Positions 25,655 to 35,989 of a stretch of 64,000 nt of DNA are shown here, in pieces. A model generated the notes under the pieces. It searched no databases and had not been told where the DNA came from. It worked only from the letters and a program-made list of their open reading frames with translations. Source of the stretch: Nocardiopsis sp. FR4 (GTDB lineage Bacteria; Actinomycetota; Actinomycetes; Streptosporangiales; Streptosporangiaceae). The translations under genes and the position numbers were made by a program. The first letter of the stretch is position 1. Every line of letters begins with the position of its first letter. Location of the stretch: contig NZ_ML776455.1 of the NCBI RefSeq assembly GCF_009830945.1, forward strand, positions 84,398 to 148,397, read 5' to 3'.

Positions 25655-26524
25655 ATGATCGATGATCGCGGACCAGTAGTCCATCAGGCCCTGCTCACGG
25701 ACCGGCTGGTGCGGCTGCGCCAGAGTCGTGGGCTGACCCAGGAGCAGGTGGCCGGTTCCCTGGATTGGTCTGTCTCCAAGGTGATCCGCTACGAGAAGGG
25801 CCAGCAGGTCATCTCCAAGGTGTCCCTCAACGCACTCTTGGACCTGTACAAGGTGGCCAGGACCCGTGAAGGCGAGGAGTTGGTCCGCCTGGGTGAAGGA
25901 GCGCGTCAGAAGGCGTGGTGGAGCGACTTCCGTCGGGTGATGAAGCCCGACTACACGCGCTATGTGGGCTTGGAGGCCGGAGCGTCCTCGATCTTACAGT
26001 TCCAGGCCACAGTGGTTCCTGGGCTGTTGCAGACCCACGAGTATGCCCGAGCTGTCACCAAAGCGGTGGTCCACGGAAGCGATGCCGACCTCATCGTCGA
26101 TGTTCGTCGGCGCAGGCAGCGCCACATCGAGGAACGTGCCGTGCGCCCCAAGCAGACGTATGTGCTCGACGAGGCGGTTATTCGGCGGCACGTGGGAGTG
26201 CGTGAAGACCCGAACATCATGCCGCTGCAGCTGTGGGCACTCGTCCATGCCGCCCGGAGTCCGCATGTGGACATACGGATCATTCCCTTTGGTGTGGGAG
26301 AGCACTTTGGATTTCGTGGCTCATTTACCATCCTGAAGTTCGATGGTGTGCTCGGAGAAATTCTTTACACAGAGAGCGATGGGAGATGTGTTGTCTCTGA
26401 CAAGGAATACCGTGTCAGGAGACACAGGGAAAGAGTGGAAGATCTGATTTCTAATAACACTCTTGGCAGTGAGGAGTCTGTGTCGATGATCGAGTCGGTT
26501 GCGATTGAAATGAAAGTTTCATGA
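25655..26524 (+). CDS. XRE-family regulator with DUF5753 domain (second copy type)
   Basis: 289 residues. ATG 25655 has AGGAAGGA about 8 bases upstream. A helix-turn-helix spans about residues 13-65 (LRQSRGLTQEQVAGSLDWS), and the DUF5753 domain follows (VVPGLLQTHEYARAV). The last 70 codons are clearly AT-richer than the rest (for example GGAGAAATTCTTTACACAG), suggesting a different origin for the 3' end or relaxed selection. Its likely DUF397 partner starts 208 bp downstream instead of overlapping. Confidence 0.9.
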   Translation: MIDDRGPVVHQALLTDRLVRLRQSRGLTQEQVAGSLDWSVSKVIRYEKGQQVISKVSLNALLDLYKVARTREGEELVRLGEGARQKAWWSDFRRVMKPDYTRYVGLEAGASSILQFQATVVPGLLQTHEYARAVTKAVVHGSDADLIVDVRRRRQRHIEERAVRPKQTYVLDEAVIRRHVGVREDPNIMPLQLWALVHAARSPHVDIRIIPFGVGEHFGFRGSFTILKFDGVLGEILYTESDGRCVVSDKEYRVRRHRERVEDLISNNTLGSEESVSMIESVAIEMKVS

Positions 26525-26732
26525 GTGCTGTACTGTCCGTTTTTTAGGATTGGCGAGTGAGTCCATCCAGGGTCGGCGGCTGATGTCGTCCTGAATTTTA
26601 CTGGTGGATTTCTCATTCGAGATCTACACTTGTCGCTGCCAGGCCGGTACGCTTTTTCTGGACTTCACCAGGAGCCGTGTCGTCGGCGGTCAGGGCCGTG
26701 TGCCCTGACTCCCCCAGCGCCGAGGAGAGTGG

Positions 26733-26948
26733 ATGCCTCTACCGAAAGCTTTGCCGCCACGGTGGCACACCAGTACTCACAGTGACGACATACAGTGTGT
26801 CGAGGTCGCCTTCAAGATCCAGAGGATCTTGGTTCGCGACTCGAAGAGTCCCGCTGGCCCGTTCTTCACCTTCCACGGTCAAGAATGGGTCTGTTTCGTC
26901 CTCTCGATCGGTGGCATCGTCGGGAGGAGAGCGGTGGTTCAGCCCTGA
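26733..26948 (+). CDS. DUF397 domain protein (second)
   Basis: 71 residues. ATG 26733 has GAGGAGAG just upstream, which decides the start. The DUF397 pattern is visible: RWHTSTHSDDIQCVEVAFK, VRDSKSPAGP and GQEWVCF. It probably partners the DUF5753 regulator at 25655. The C-terminal 15 residues (VLSIGGIVGRRAVVQP) extend beyond the usual end of the domain. Confidence 0.82.
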   Translation: MPLPKALPPRWHTSTHSDDIQCVEVAFKIQRILVRDSKSPAGPFFTFHGQEWVCFVLSIGGIVGRRAVVQP

Positions 26949-27640
26949 CACGGAATTTATCCGTCTTACGGCTACGTGTTACGCGGTTTGCGTTCTTCCG
27001 CAAGGAGGGCTGGATGTGGCGCTGGGGATCGGTGTTCCCAATGTGCCAGCGGAGATTGGCGATAGGGTGACCTGGGCTCTCCCTGCCATCGTTCGCCGTG
27101 TATTCGACGCTCCGACGTGGGATTATTCGTACGTATGGCAACGAGTGCGTACCAGATTCCCGGAGTAGCTCTCGGGCAGAGCGTCGGGCTGCACGCCGAA
27201 TACGCCTACTGGTGGTCCCGACCCTGGTACTCCGGCCGTAGACCGTGGTTCTCATGATCGGAGGGCTTTGGCAACGTTGGCGGCTACGGAGCACGTGGGC
27301 CTGGTCGCCTACGTACTATCGCGTGGGATTACGCGGTGAGCCGGGTTCATCGCCCGCTGTCGACGTGTGGTTTACGAGTTGGTACGCGGTAGCAGCTAAA
27401 GCGGTCGATGGAGGGCTGTGGCCCTTCCTGGCCATGGCGATCGAGGTTGACGTGCGCTTTCGGTCACCCCTGGCTTAGGCGTCCCCCGGCACACTTGTCC
27501 GCGCTCCCGGGAGGACTCCGTCCCTTGGTCAGCGACTGTCGTCGAAGACCACCGACACCGGGGCCGCACCGCAGGTAGACGGAGTCTGCGCGGGCACACC
27601 GTTCCCCTGGTCGGGAGCGGGCTTCCCCGAGGTTCCGGGG
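26949..27640. other. 692-bp stretch without a firm gene
   Basis: Two frames have a faintly protein-like character: about 26950-27168 (ending WQRVRTRFPE) and 27245-27478 (PTYYRVGLRGEP and so on). Neither has a good start or a known family, so I leave them uncalled. A CCCCG/CGGGG mini-hairpin near 27626 may end the minus-strand transpeptidase transcript. Confidence 0.35.
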
Positions 27641-28909
27641 TCAGCGGTCCTCGCCGTGCACGGGGCCGGGGGTGCCGTTGCCGTCGGTCAGCTGCGGCTC
27701 ACCGGTGGCGCTCTCGGCCAGCCACTCGTCGAAGCCCAGCTGGAAGTAGCTCCAGCCGTTGTCCCACTCCACCTGGCGGTCGGTGCCGGTGGTCTCCAGC
27801 ACGTCGCCCATCAGGGTGTTCTCGAAGAACCACAGGGCGTCCTCCATGCGCAGGTTGGTGCAGCCGTTGGAGGTGTTGGCCGTGCCGATGTTGGGGTTGT
27901 AGGACGCCTCGTGCACGTACTCGCCGCTGTTGGTGGTGCGCACCGCGTAGGAGACCACGGTGTTGTAGCCGGGGAGGTCGTCGGGGATGGCGGTGGTGCT
28001 GGAGTCCATCTCCTCGGTCTCCTTGTGCGACATGAGGACGTGGACACCGCTGGTGGTGGTGTTGAAGTGGGTGGTGGCGGCGCCGTTGCTCACCGGCAGG
28101 GTGCGCTCGTGCTCGCCGTCCACGGTGATGACCATCTCGTGGTCGGGCACGTGCATGGTGGCGATGAGTTCGCGGCCGACCTCGAACTCCACCCGGTAGT
28201 CGCGCAGTCCGTAGACGCCCTCGGAGGCCTCCACGCCCGCCAGGTTCATGTCGACGGTGACGGTCTGGTACGGCTCCCAGTACTCCTCGGGCCGGAAGAC
28301 CGCGGTGGTGTCGCCCAGCCACCGCCACGAGCCCCGGGTCGGGTGCTCGGAGGTGACCTCCATGGAGTTCTCGACCTGCGCCTTGTTGGTCACCGGCTGG
28401 GTGAAGTTGACGGTGAGGGGCATCCCCACGCCCACGGTCTGGCCGCTGTTGGGGAAGTTCGAGGCCAGGTCCAGGCCCCGGCCGGGTTCGGCGGCCAGCG
28501 TGGTGAATTCCGCGACCGCCTCGGCGGCGGTGCCGTCGGGGCCCTCGGCGACCGCGGTGACCGTGACCTCCGCGCCGGGGCGCAGGTTCCAGTCGCTGAC
28601 CCAGACGGCCCCGTCCTCGGCGAGGGTGCCGGTCATCCCGTACAGCCCGGGGTCGTCGCCCTCGACCTCCTCGGCGACGGCCTGGTCCACGCGCACGTCG
28701 GTGATGGTGCCGCCCTCGGCCGACACCCGCACCGGGGTGTTCGGCGCGACCTCGGAGGCGCCCGCCTCGGGCGTGATGCTGACGGCGACGCCGCCTCCGG
28801 CCGCGGCCTGCGGCTCGGCCTCGCCGGGGCTGCACGCGGAGACGGTCAGCGCGAGCGCCATGAGCCCGATGCCGTACCTGCGGGCCGCCGCCCGGGGGAA
28901 CCTGGCCAT
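27641..28909 (-). CDS. Lipoprotein L,D-transpeptidase (Ldt/YkuD) with Ig-like domains
   Basis: 422 residues. ATG 28909 is chosen over 28945 because AGGAGG (28919-28924) sits 9 bases upstream of it. A signal peptide with lipobox LTVSAC ends near residue 26. Two Ig-like domains follow (about 40-130 and 135-250), then the YkuD catalytic domain (about 255-400). The catalytic block reads VHEASYN ... TSNGCTNL, aligning with the mycobacterial HxH...SHGCxN pattern; the nucleophile Cys is present but SHGC is SNGC. It would form 3-3 peptidoglycan cross-links outside the membrane. Confidence 0.92.
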   Translation of the reverse strand: MARFPRAAARRYGIGLMALALTVSACSPGEAEPQAAAGGGVAVSITPEAGASEVAPNTPVRVSAEGGTITDVRVDQAVAEEVEGDDPGLYGMTGTLAEDGAVWVSDWNLRPGAEVTVTAVAEGPDGTAAEAVAEFTTLAAEPGRGLDLASNFPNSGQTVGVGMPLTVNFTQPVTNKAQVENSMEVTSEHPTRGSWRWLGDTTAVFRPEEYWEPYQTVTVDMNLAGVEASEGVYGLRDYRVEFEVGRELIATMHVPDHEMVITVDGEHERTLPVSNGAATTHFNTTTSGVHVLMSHKETEEMDSSTTAIPDDLPGYNTVVSYAVRTTNSGEYVHEASYNPNIGTANTSNGCTNLRMEDALWFFENTLMGDVLETTGTDRQVEWDNGWSYFQLGFDEWLAESATGEPQLTDGNGTPGPVHGEDR

Positions 28910-29104
28910 CCCTGTGAACCTCCTGCTGCCGTGTGCGTGCTTCACACGTCATAGGACCCCTGGCGGCGGGGAAAGTTCACTTATCGGGGAGATTTTCCGG
29001 TTTTCGGTGCTCGGCCCGCCGGGTGCGGCGGACCGGACCGGGAGCTCCGATCCTCCGGGACTGTCGGTGCCGGAGGGCGCCTTGCTATTCTTCCCGGGCC
29101 AGTC

Positions 29105-29285
29105 GTACCACTCCGGTGGTCAGGGAATCCGGTGCGAATCCGGAACTGACGCGCAGCGGTGAGGGGGACGGGCGGGGTACTCACGCCACTGGGGCGCGGC
29201 CGTACCGACCACGGCGTCGGAGCGGCCCGGCCTGGGAAGGCACCCCGTCCGGACGAACCCGAGTCCGAAGACCTGCTGGCCCCTC
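29105..29285 (+). promoter_or_regulatory. Cobalamin riboswitch 1 (upstream of btuF)
   Basis: The core reads GGAATCCGGTGCGAATCCGG, followed by ACTGACGCGCAGCGGTGA, GCCACTGG, CTGGGAAGGC and GAGTCCGAAGACCTGC. These are the conserved boxes of the adenosylcobalamin (B12-box) element in order. It ends about 60 bp before the btuF start and would shut off corrinoid import when cobalamin is plentiful. Confidence 0.93.
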
Positions 29286-29348
29286 CGCGTCGAGTGCGCG
29301 GGGGAGAACCCGTGCCAGGCTCCGCGTTCGAGCCCCGACATCCAAGGC

Positions 29349-30395
29349 ATGCCCATGCTGCGCTCCGCGCTCGCCCCCGCCGCCCTGCTCCTCTCCTCCC
29401 TGGCGCTCACCTCCTGCGGAACCCCTCCGCAGGAGGAGTCCTCCGGAACGGAGTCCGCCTCCGCCGCCGGCTACCCGCGGACCCTCGACAACTGCGGCCA
29501 CGAGGTCGTCCTCGACGCGCCGCCCGAGCGCGTCGTCTCCCTCAACCAGGGCAGCACCGAGATCCTGCTCTCCCTGGGCCTGGCGGATCGTCTGGCCGGC
29601 ACCGCCACCTGGACCGACCCGGTGATGGAGGGGCTGGAGGAGGCCAACGCGTCCGTGCCCCGGCTGGCCGACGACAACCCCTCCTTCGAGAGGGTGCTGG
29701 AGGCCGAACCGGACTTCGTGACCGCCTCCTTCGTCTCCACGCTCGGCCCGGGCGGCGTCGCCACCCGCGAGCAGTTCGCCGAGCTGGGCGTGCCCACGTA
29801 CGTCTCCCCGTCCGACTGCGCCGCGGGCAAGGACAACGAGAGCGGCGGGGACGGGTCCCGCAGCGAACCGCTCACCCTGGACACCGTCTACGGCGAGGTC
29901 CGCGACCTGGCCGCGGCCTTCGGCGAGCAGGAGCGCGGTGAGGAGCTCGTCGCCGAACTGGAGGGCCGGGTGGCGGCGGCGACCGAGGGCCTGGACGCCT
30001 CGGACGTCTCCCTCATGTACTGGTTCGCCAACTCCGAGTCCCCCTACCTCGCCGGGTGCTGCGGCGCCCCCGGCGCCATCACCGACGCGGTCGGCGCGCG
30101 CAACGTCTTCGACGACACCCACGACGAGTGGCCCCAGATCAACTGGGAGACCGTCGCCGACCGCGACCCGGACGCCATCGTGCTCGGCGACCTGACCCGC
30201 GAGTCCCAGACCGCCGAGACCGCCGAGGCCAAGATCGCCTTCCTGGAGTCCCACCCCGCCACCCGCAACCTCACCGCCGTGCGCGAGGAGCGGTACATCC
30301 TGCTCAGCGGCCAGTCGATGAACCCCACGATCCGCACGGTCGAGGGGATCGAGCGGGTCGCCGAAGGCCTGCGGGACCTCGGGCTCACGCGGTGA
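29349..30395 (+). CDS. btuF: Corrinoid ABC transporter substrate-binding lipoprotein
   Basis: 348 residues from ATG 29349 (ATG 29355 is also possible). The signal peptide ends in lipobox LALTSC (Cys near residue 23). The mature part has the two-lobed BtuF/FepB-type fold: ERVVSLNQGSTEILLSLG at the N-lobe and DPDAIVLGDL in the C-lobe. It captures cobalamin or cobinamide at the outer membrane face of the cell. Fe-siderophore binding proteins look similar; the riboswitch directly upstream favours a corrinoid ligand. Its stop overlaps btuC (GTGA). Confidence 0.88.
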   Translation: MPMLRSALAPAALLLSSLALTSCGTPPQEESSGTESASAAGYPRTLDNCGHEVVLDAPPERVVSLNQGSTEILLSLGLADRLAGTATWTDPVMEGLEEANASVPRLADDNPSFERVLEAEPDFVTASFVSTLGPGGVATREQFAELGVPTYVSPSDCAAGKDNESGGDGSRSEPLTLDTVYGEVRDLAAAFGEQERGEELVAELEGRVAAATEGLDASDVSLMYWFANSESPYLAGCCGAPGAITDAVGARNVFDDTHDEWPQINWETVADRDPDAIVLGDLTRESQTAETAEAKIAFLESHPATRNLTAVREERYILLSGQSMNPTIRTVEGIERVAEGLRDLGLTR

Positions 30396-31404
30396 GCGGC
30401 GCCCGTGCGGCGCTGCTCGTCTCCGGGGGACTGGCGGTCCTGGCCGTGTCCGTCTCGGTCGCGGTGACCATCGGCCCCGCCGACATCGCTCCGGACCAGG
30501 TCTGGCGGTCGGCGGCCGCCCGCCTCGGGTTCGGGGCCAGTCCCCTGTCACCGCTGCGCGAGGGCATCGTGTGGAACCTGCGCATGCCCCGCACCCTGCT
30601 CGCCGCGGTCTGCGGGGCGGGGCTGGCCCTGTGCGGCGCGGTCATGCAGTCCCTGCTCCGCAACCCGCTGGCGGACCCCTTCGTGCTCGGGGTCTCCTCC
30701 GGGGCCTCCACCGGGGCGGTCGCCGTGCTCGTCCTGGGCTGGGGCGGGGGAGCGGTGTCCCTGTCGGCGGGCGCCTTCTCCGGGGCCCTGCTCTCCTTCG
30801 GCATGGTCGTCGTGCTCAGCCAGGTCCTGGGCGCGAGCATGGACCGCGTCGTGCTGTCCGGGGTCGCGGCCATGCAGCTGTTCTCCGCGCTGACGTCGTT
30901 CATCGTGCTGACCTCGGCGGACGCCGAGACCACGCGGGGCGTGCTGTTCTGGCTGCTCGGCTCGCTCGGCGGCGCCGGGTGGACCGACGTGGTGCTGTGC
31001 GGGGCGGTGCTGCTCGGCGTGCTCGCCGTGTGCCTGGCGCACACCACCACCCTGGACGCCTTCGCCTTCGGTGAGGAGGCCGCGGCGAACCTGGGGGTGC
31101 GGGTGGCGCGGGCCCGGCTGCTGCTGCTGAGCGCCACGGCCCTGCTCACCGCGGCCCTGGTCAGCTCGGCCGGGGCGATCGGCTTCGTGGGGCTGGTGCT
31201 GCCGCACGCCGCCCGCGCGCTCACCGGCTCCGCCCACGCCAGGCTCCTGCCCGTCACCGCGCTGAGCGGAGCGGTCTTCCTGGTGTGGGTGGACACGGTC
31301 GCCCGCACCGCGCTGGACCCCCGGGAGATCCCGGTGGGGGTGGTGACCTCGCTCATCGGCGTGCCCGCCTTCATCGCCGTGCTCTACCGCGCCAGGAGGC
31401 AGAC

Positions 31405-31408
<4 letters not shown>
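30392..31408 (+). CDS. btuC: Corrinoid ABC transporter permease
   Basis: 338 residues from GTG 30392, overlapping the btuF stop. It is a FecCD/BtuC-family permease with about nine or ten membrane helices. Family motifs are visible: RMPRTLLAAVCGAGLALCG, NPLADPFVLGVSSGAS and GAIGFVGLVLPHAAR. It forms the membrane channel as a homodimer with BtuD. The stop overlaps the btuD GTG. Confidence 0.92.
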
Positions 31409-32241
<833 letters not shown>

Positions 32242-32253
32242 GCGAACGGCTAG

Positions 32254-32370
32254 GGTGTTGGCGCTCGTGGTGCAGGAACCCGGTGCGAGTCCGGGGCGGT
32301 TCCGCCACTGTGACGCCCCCGCACGGGGGCCAGCCAGACACTGGCCCCGGGCAGTCCGACCGCCGATGGG
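32254..32370 (+). promoter_or_regulatory. Cobalamin riboswitch 2 (upstream of cobN)
   Basis: The sequence GTGCAGGAACCCGGTGCGAG, then TCCGGGGCGGTTCCGCCACTG and GCCAGCCAGACACTGGCC follows the B12-box consensus (GGTGCxAxTCCG ... CCCGCCACTGT). It sits in the 157-bp gap between btuD and cobN and is a more compact form than riboswitches 1 and 4. Confidence 0.9.
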
Positions 32371-32398
32371 GCGAGAACCCCGAGGGAGGAATCCGGCC

Positions 32399-35300
32399 AT
32401 GACGGTACGGATCGCGCTGCTGTCCACGTCCGACACCGACCTGCTCTCCGCGCGGGCCAGCGGCGCCGCGTACGCGTGGGCCAACCCGTCCCGCGCCTCC
32501 GACGCCGAACTCACCGCCGCCGTCGAGGACGCCGACCTCGTGGTCGTGCGGCTGCTCGGCTCCCCGCACGACCTGTGGCCCGGCCTGGCCGCCGTCCGGG
32601 AGCGGGGCACCCCGCTGGTCGTCCTCAGCGGCGAGCTGCAGCCCAGCGCCGAACTGATGGAGCACTCCACCGTCCCGATCGGCCTGGCCACCGACGCCCA
32701 CCGCTACCTGGCCGAGGGCGGTCCCGCCAACCTCGCCCGCCTGCACGCCTTCCTGTCGGACACCGTGCTGCTGACCGGCGAGGGGTTCGACCCGCCGCAG
32801 GAGGTTCCGCTGTGGGGCTTCGCCGAGCGCGACCAGCCGGACGACCCCGGGCTGCCGCGGGTCGGCATCCTCTACTACCGGGCCCACGAGGCGGGCGGCA
32901 ACACCGCGTTCGCGCACGCCCTGGCCGACGCCGTGGACGCCACCGGGCAGGCCGTGGGCGTCCCCGTGTTCGCCGGATCCCTGCGCTCGGCGCCCGACGA
33001 GCTGTACGCGGCCCTCGGCGGCTTCGACGCGCTGGTGGTCACCGTCCTGGCGGCGGGCGGCAGCGTGCCCGCGTCCGCCGGCGCGGGCGGGGACGACGAG
33101 GCGTGGGACGTGGAGCGGATGGCGGCCCTGGACGTCCCCGTCCTCCAGGGGCTGTGCCTGACCAGCTCCCGCGCCGACTGGGAGGCCTCCGACGACGGCG
33201 TCACCCCGCTGGACTCGGCCAGCCAGATCGCCATCCCCGAGTTCGACGGCCGGATCATCACCGTGCCGTTCTCCTTCAAGGAGATCGACGCCGACGGGCT
33301 GCCCCGCTACGTCGCGGACCCCGAGCGCTGCGCCCGCCTGGCCGGGATCGCCGCCGCCCACGCCCGGCTGCGGCACGTGCCCCCCGCCGACAAGCGGATC
33401 GCGGTGGTCCTGTCCGCCTACCCCACCAAGCACGCCCGGATCGGCAACGCGGTCGGACTCGACACGCCCCGCTCCCTGGTCCGCCTGCTGCGCCGACTGC
33501 GCGCCGAGGGCTACGACCTGGGAGAACCCGGAGACCTGCCCGGACTGGACCTGCCCGACGACGCCGAGGCCGGGGACGCGCTGATGCACGCCCTGATCGC
33601 TGCGGGCGGACAGGACGAGGACTGGCTCACCTCCGCGCAGCTCACCGAGGCGCACGTGCGGATCTCCCCCGAGCAGTACGCGGCCTGGACGGGGGACCTG
33701 CCCGAAGCCCTGAGGGAGGCGATGGTCGAGGCGTGGGGCCCCGCGCCCGGCCGCCTGTACGTCAACGACGCGGGCGAACTCGTCCTGGCCGCGCTGCGCG
33801 CCGGGAACGTGGTCGTGCTGGTCCAGCCGCCGCGCGGCTTCGGGGAGAACCCGGTCGCCATCTACCACGACCCCGACCTGGCCCCCAGCCACCACTACCT
33901 GGCCGCCTACCGGTGGCTGGAGCACGGCTTCGGCGCCCACGCCGTCGTCCACCTCGGCAAGCACGGCTCCCTGGAGTGGCTGCCCGGCAAGAACGCCGCG
34001 CTGTCCGCCGCCTGCGCCACCGACGCCGTGCTCGGCGGTCTGCCGCTGGTCTACCCCTTCCTGGTCAACGACCCCGGCGAGGGCGCCCAGGCCAAGCGCC
34101 GCGCCCACGCCACGGTCGTGGACCACCTCATCCCGCCGATGGCCCGCGCGGAGACCTACGGCGACATCGCCCGCCTGGAGCAGCTGCTCGACGAGCACGC
34201 CAACATCGCGGCCATGGACCCGGCCAAGCTGCCCGCGGTCCGCGGCGAGATCTGGTCCCTCATGCGCGCGGCCGAGATGCACCGCGACCTCGGCCTGGAG
34301 GAGCGGCCCGACGACGAGGAGTTCGACGACTTCCTGCTGCACGTCGACGGCTGGCTGTGCGAGATCAAGGACGCGCAGATCCGCGACGGCCTGCACGTGC
34401 TCGGCGAGGCGCCGGAGGGCGAGGCCCGGGTGAACCTGGTCCTGGCCGTCCTGCGCGCCGCCCAGGTCTGGGGCGGGGTGGGGAGCGCGGTGCCCGGGCT
34501 GCGCTCCGCCCTCGGCCTGAAGGAGGACGCGCCCACCACCGAGGTCGACGCGGCGGAGGCGCGGGCACGCCGCCTCGTCGAGCGCATGGAGGACGCGGGC
34601 TGGGACCCGGCCGCCGCGGCCGGCCTGCACGAGGACCCCGAGGTGCGCCGCGTCCTGGAGTTCGCCGCCGAACAGGTGGTGCCGCGCCTGGCCCGCACCA
34701 CCGACGAACTCGACCACACCGTCCACGCCCTGGCGGGCGGCTACGTCCCGGCGGGCCCCTCCGGCTCCCCGCTGCGCGGCCTGGTCAACGTGCTGCCGAC
34801 CGGCCGCAACTTCTACACCGTCGACCCCCGCGCCGTCCCCTCCCGGCTCGCCTGGCAGACCGGCCAGGCCATGGCCGACTCCCTGCTGCGCCGTCACCTG
34901 GAGGAGACCGGGACCTACCCCGAGTCGGTGGGCCTGTCCGTGTGGGGCACGTCGGCGATGCGCACCTCCGGCGACGACATCGCCGAGGTGCTGGCGCTGC
35001 TGGGCGTGCGCCCGGAGTGGGACGAGGCCTCCCGCCGGGTCAGCCGCCTGGACGTGGTGCCGCTGGAGGAGCTGGGCCGCCCGCGCGTCGACGTCACCGT
35101 GCGCATCTCCGGCTTCTTCCGGGACGCCTTCCCCCACGTGGTCGCCATGCTGGACGACGCCGTGAACCTGGTCGCCGACCTCGACGAGCCGGAGGAGCGC
35201 AACTTCGTCCGCGCCCACGCCCGGGCCGACCTGGCCGAGCACGGCGACCGGCGCCGCGCCACCACCCGGATCTTCGGCTCCGCGCCCGGCTCCTACGGCG

Positions 35301-35989
35301 CGGGCATCCTCCAGCTCGTGGAGTCCGGCAGCTGGCGCGACGACCGCGACCTCGCCGAGGTCTACACGGCCTGGGGAGGCTTCGCCTACGGGCGCGGGCT
35401 CGACGGGGTCCCGGCCGCCGACGACATGCGCGCCAACTACCGCCGGATCAGGGTGGCAGCCAAGAACATCGACAGCGCCGAGCACGACATCGCCGACTCC
35501 GACGACTACTTCCAGTACCACGGCGGCATGATCGCCACCGTCCGCGCGCTCACCGGCGCCGAGCCGAAGGCCTACGTCGGCGACTCCACCGCGCCCGACG
35601 CGGTGCGCACCCGCACCCTCGCCGAGGAGACCGCCCGCGTGTTCCGGGCCCGCGTGGTCAACCCGCGCTGGATCTCGGCCATGCGCCGCCACGGCTACAA
35701 GGGGGCCTTCGAGCTGGCCGCCACCGTCGACTACCTCTTCGGCTTCGACGCCACGGCCGGGGTCGTGCACGACTGGATGTACGAGAAGCTCGCCGCCGAG
35801 TACGTGCTGGACGCCGACACCCAGGAGTTCCTGCGCCGCTCCAACCCGTGGGCGCTGCACGGCATCGTCGAGCGGCTGCACGAGGCCGCCCGGCGCGGGC
35901 TGTGGGCCGAGCCGGACCCGGCGACGATGGAGGCCCTCACCGAGGTCTACCTGGAGGTCGAGGGCGACCTGGAGGACCGGTCCGAATGA
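32399..35989 (+). CDS. cobN: Cobaltochelatase subunit CobN
   Basis: 1196 residues from ATG 32399, with GAGGGAGGA upstream; the frame extends upstream through the riboswitch, so that part is not coding. It is a CobN/magnesium-chelatase H-type large subunit: GKHGSLEWLPGKN, GRNFYTVDPRAVPS and FEYHGG-like FQYHGG near the C-terminus are family motifs. It inserts cobalt into hydrogenobyrinic acid a,c-diamide in the aerobic pathway, with ATP-driven partner subunits (here the ChlI/ChlD fusion at 40956-43031). The stop overlaps cobF (ATGA). Confidence 0.96.
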   Translation: MTVRIALLSTSDTDLLSARASGAAYAWANPSRASDAELTAAVEDADLVVVRLLGSPHDLWPGLAAVRERGTPLVVLSGELQPSAELMEHSTVPIGLATDAHRYLAEGGPANLARLHAFLSDTVLLTGEGFDPPQEVPLWGFAERDQPDDPGLPRVGILYYRAHEAGGNTAFAHALADAVDATGQAVGVPVFAGSLRSAPDELYAALGGFDALVVTVLAAGGSVPASAGAGGDDEAWDVERMAALDVPVLQGLCLTSSRADWEASDDGVTPLDSASQIAIPEFDGRIITVPFSFKEIDADGLPRYVADPERCARLAGIAAAHARLRHVPPADKRIAVVLSAYPTKHARIGNAVGLDTPRSLVRLLRRLRAEGYDLGEPGDLPGLDLPDDAEAGDALMHALIAAGGQDEDWLTSAQLTEAHVRISPEQYAAWTGDLPEALREAMVEAWGPAPGRLYVNDAGELVLAALRAGNVVVLVQPPRGFGENPVAIYHDPDLAPSHHYLAAYRWLEHGFGAHAVVHLGKHGSLEWLPGKNAALSAACATDAVLGGLPLVYPFLVNDPGEGAQAKRRAHATVVDHLIPPMARAETYGDIARLEQLLDEHANIAAMDPAKLPAVRGEIWSLMRAAEMHRDLGLEERPDDEEFDDFLLHVDGWLCEIKDAQIRDGLHVLGEAPEGEARVNLVLAVLRAAQVWGGVGSAVPGLRSALGLKEDAPTTEVDAAEARARRLVERMEDAGWDPAAAAGLHEDPEVRRVLEFAAEQVVPRLARTTDELDHTVHALAGGYVPAGPSGSPLRGLVNVLPTGRNFYTVDPRAVPSRLAWQTGQAMADSLLRRHLEETGTYPESVGLSVWGTSAMRTSGDDIAEVLALLGVRPEWDEASRRVSRLDVVPLEELGRPRVDVTVRISGFFRDAFPHVVAMLDDAVNLVADLDEPEERNFVRAHARADLAEHGDRRRATTRIFGSAPGSYGAGILQLVESGSWRDDRDLAEVYTAWGGFAYGRGLDGVPAADDMRANYRRIRVAAKNIDSAEHDIADSDDYFQYHGGMIATVRALTGAEPKAYVGDSTAPDAVRTRTLAEETARVFRARVVNPRWISAMRRHGYKGAFELAATVDYLFGFDATAGVVHDWMYEKLAAEYVLDADTQEFLRRSNPWALHGIVERLHEAARRGLWAEPDPATMEALTEVYLEVEGDLEDRSE

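Noticed and set aside
26677..27168. 163-codon frame overlapping the second DUF397 gene
   Set aside because: The DUF397 frame inside it is clearly the real one; the downstream half has no start and no recognised family.
27656..28954. Long antisense frame opposite the L,D-transpeptidase
   Set aside because: Composition of a shadow frame (Val/Gly/His-rich); the sense strand has signal peptide, domains and ribosome-binding site.
29181..30551. Long antisense frame opposite btuF
   Set aside because: Arises from codon bias of btuF and spans the riboswitch; no family pattern.
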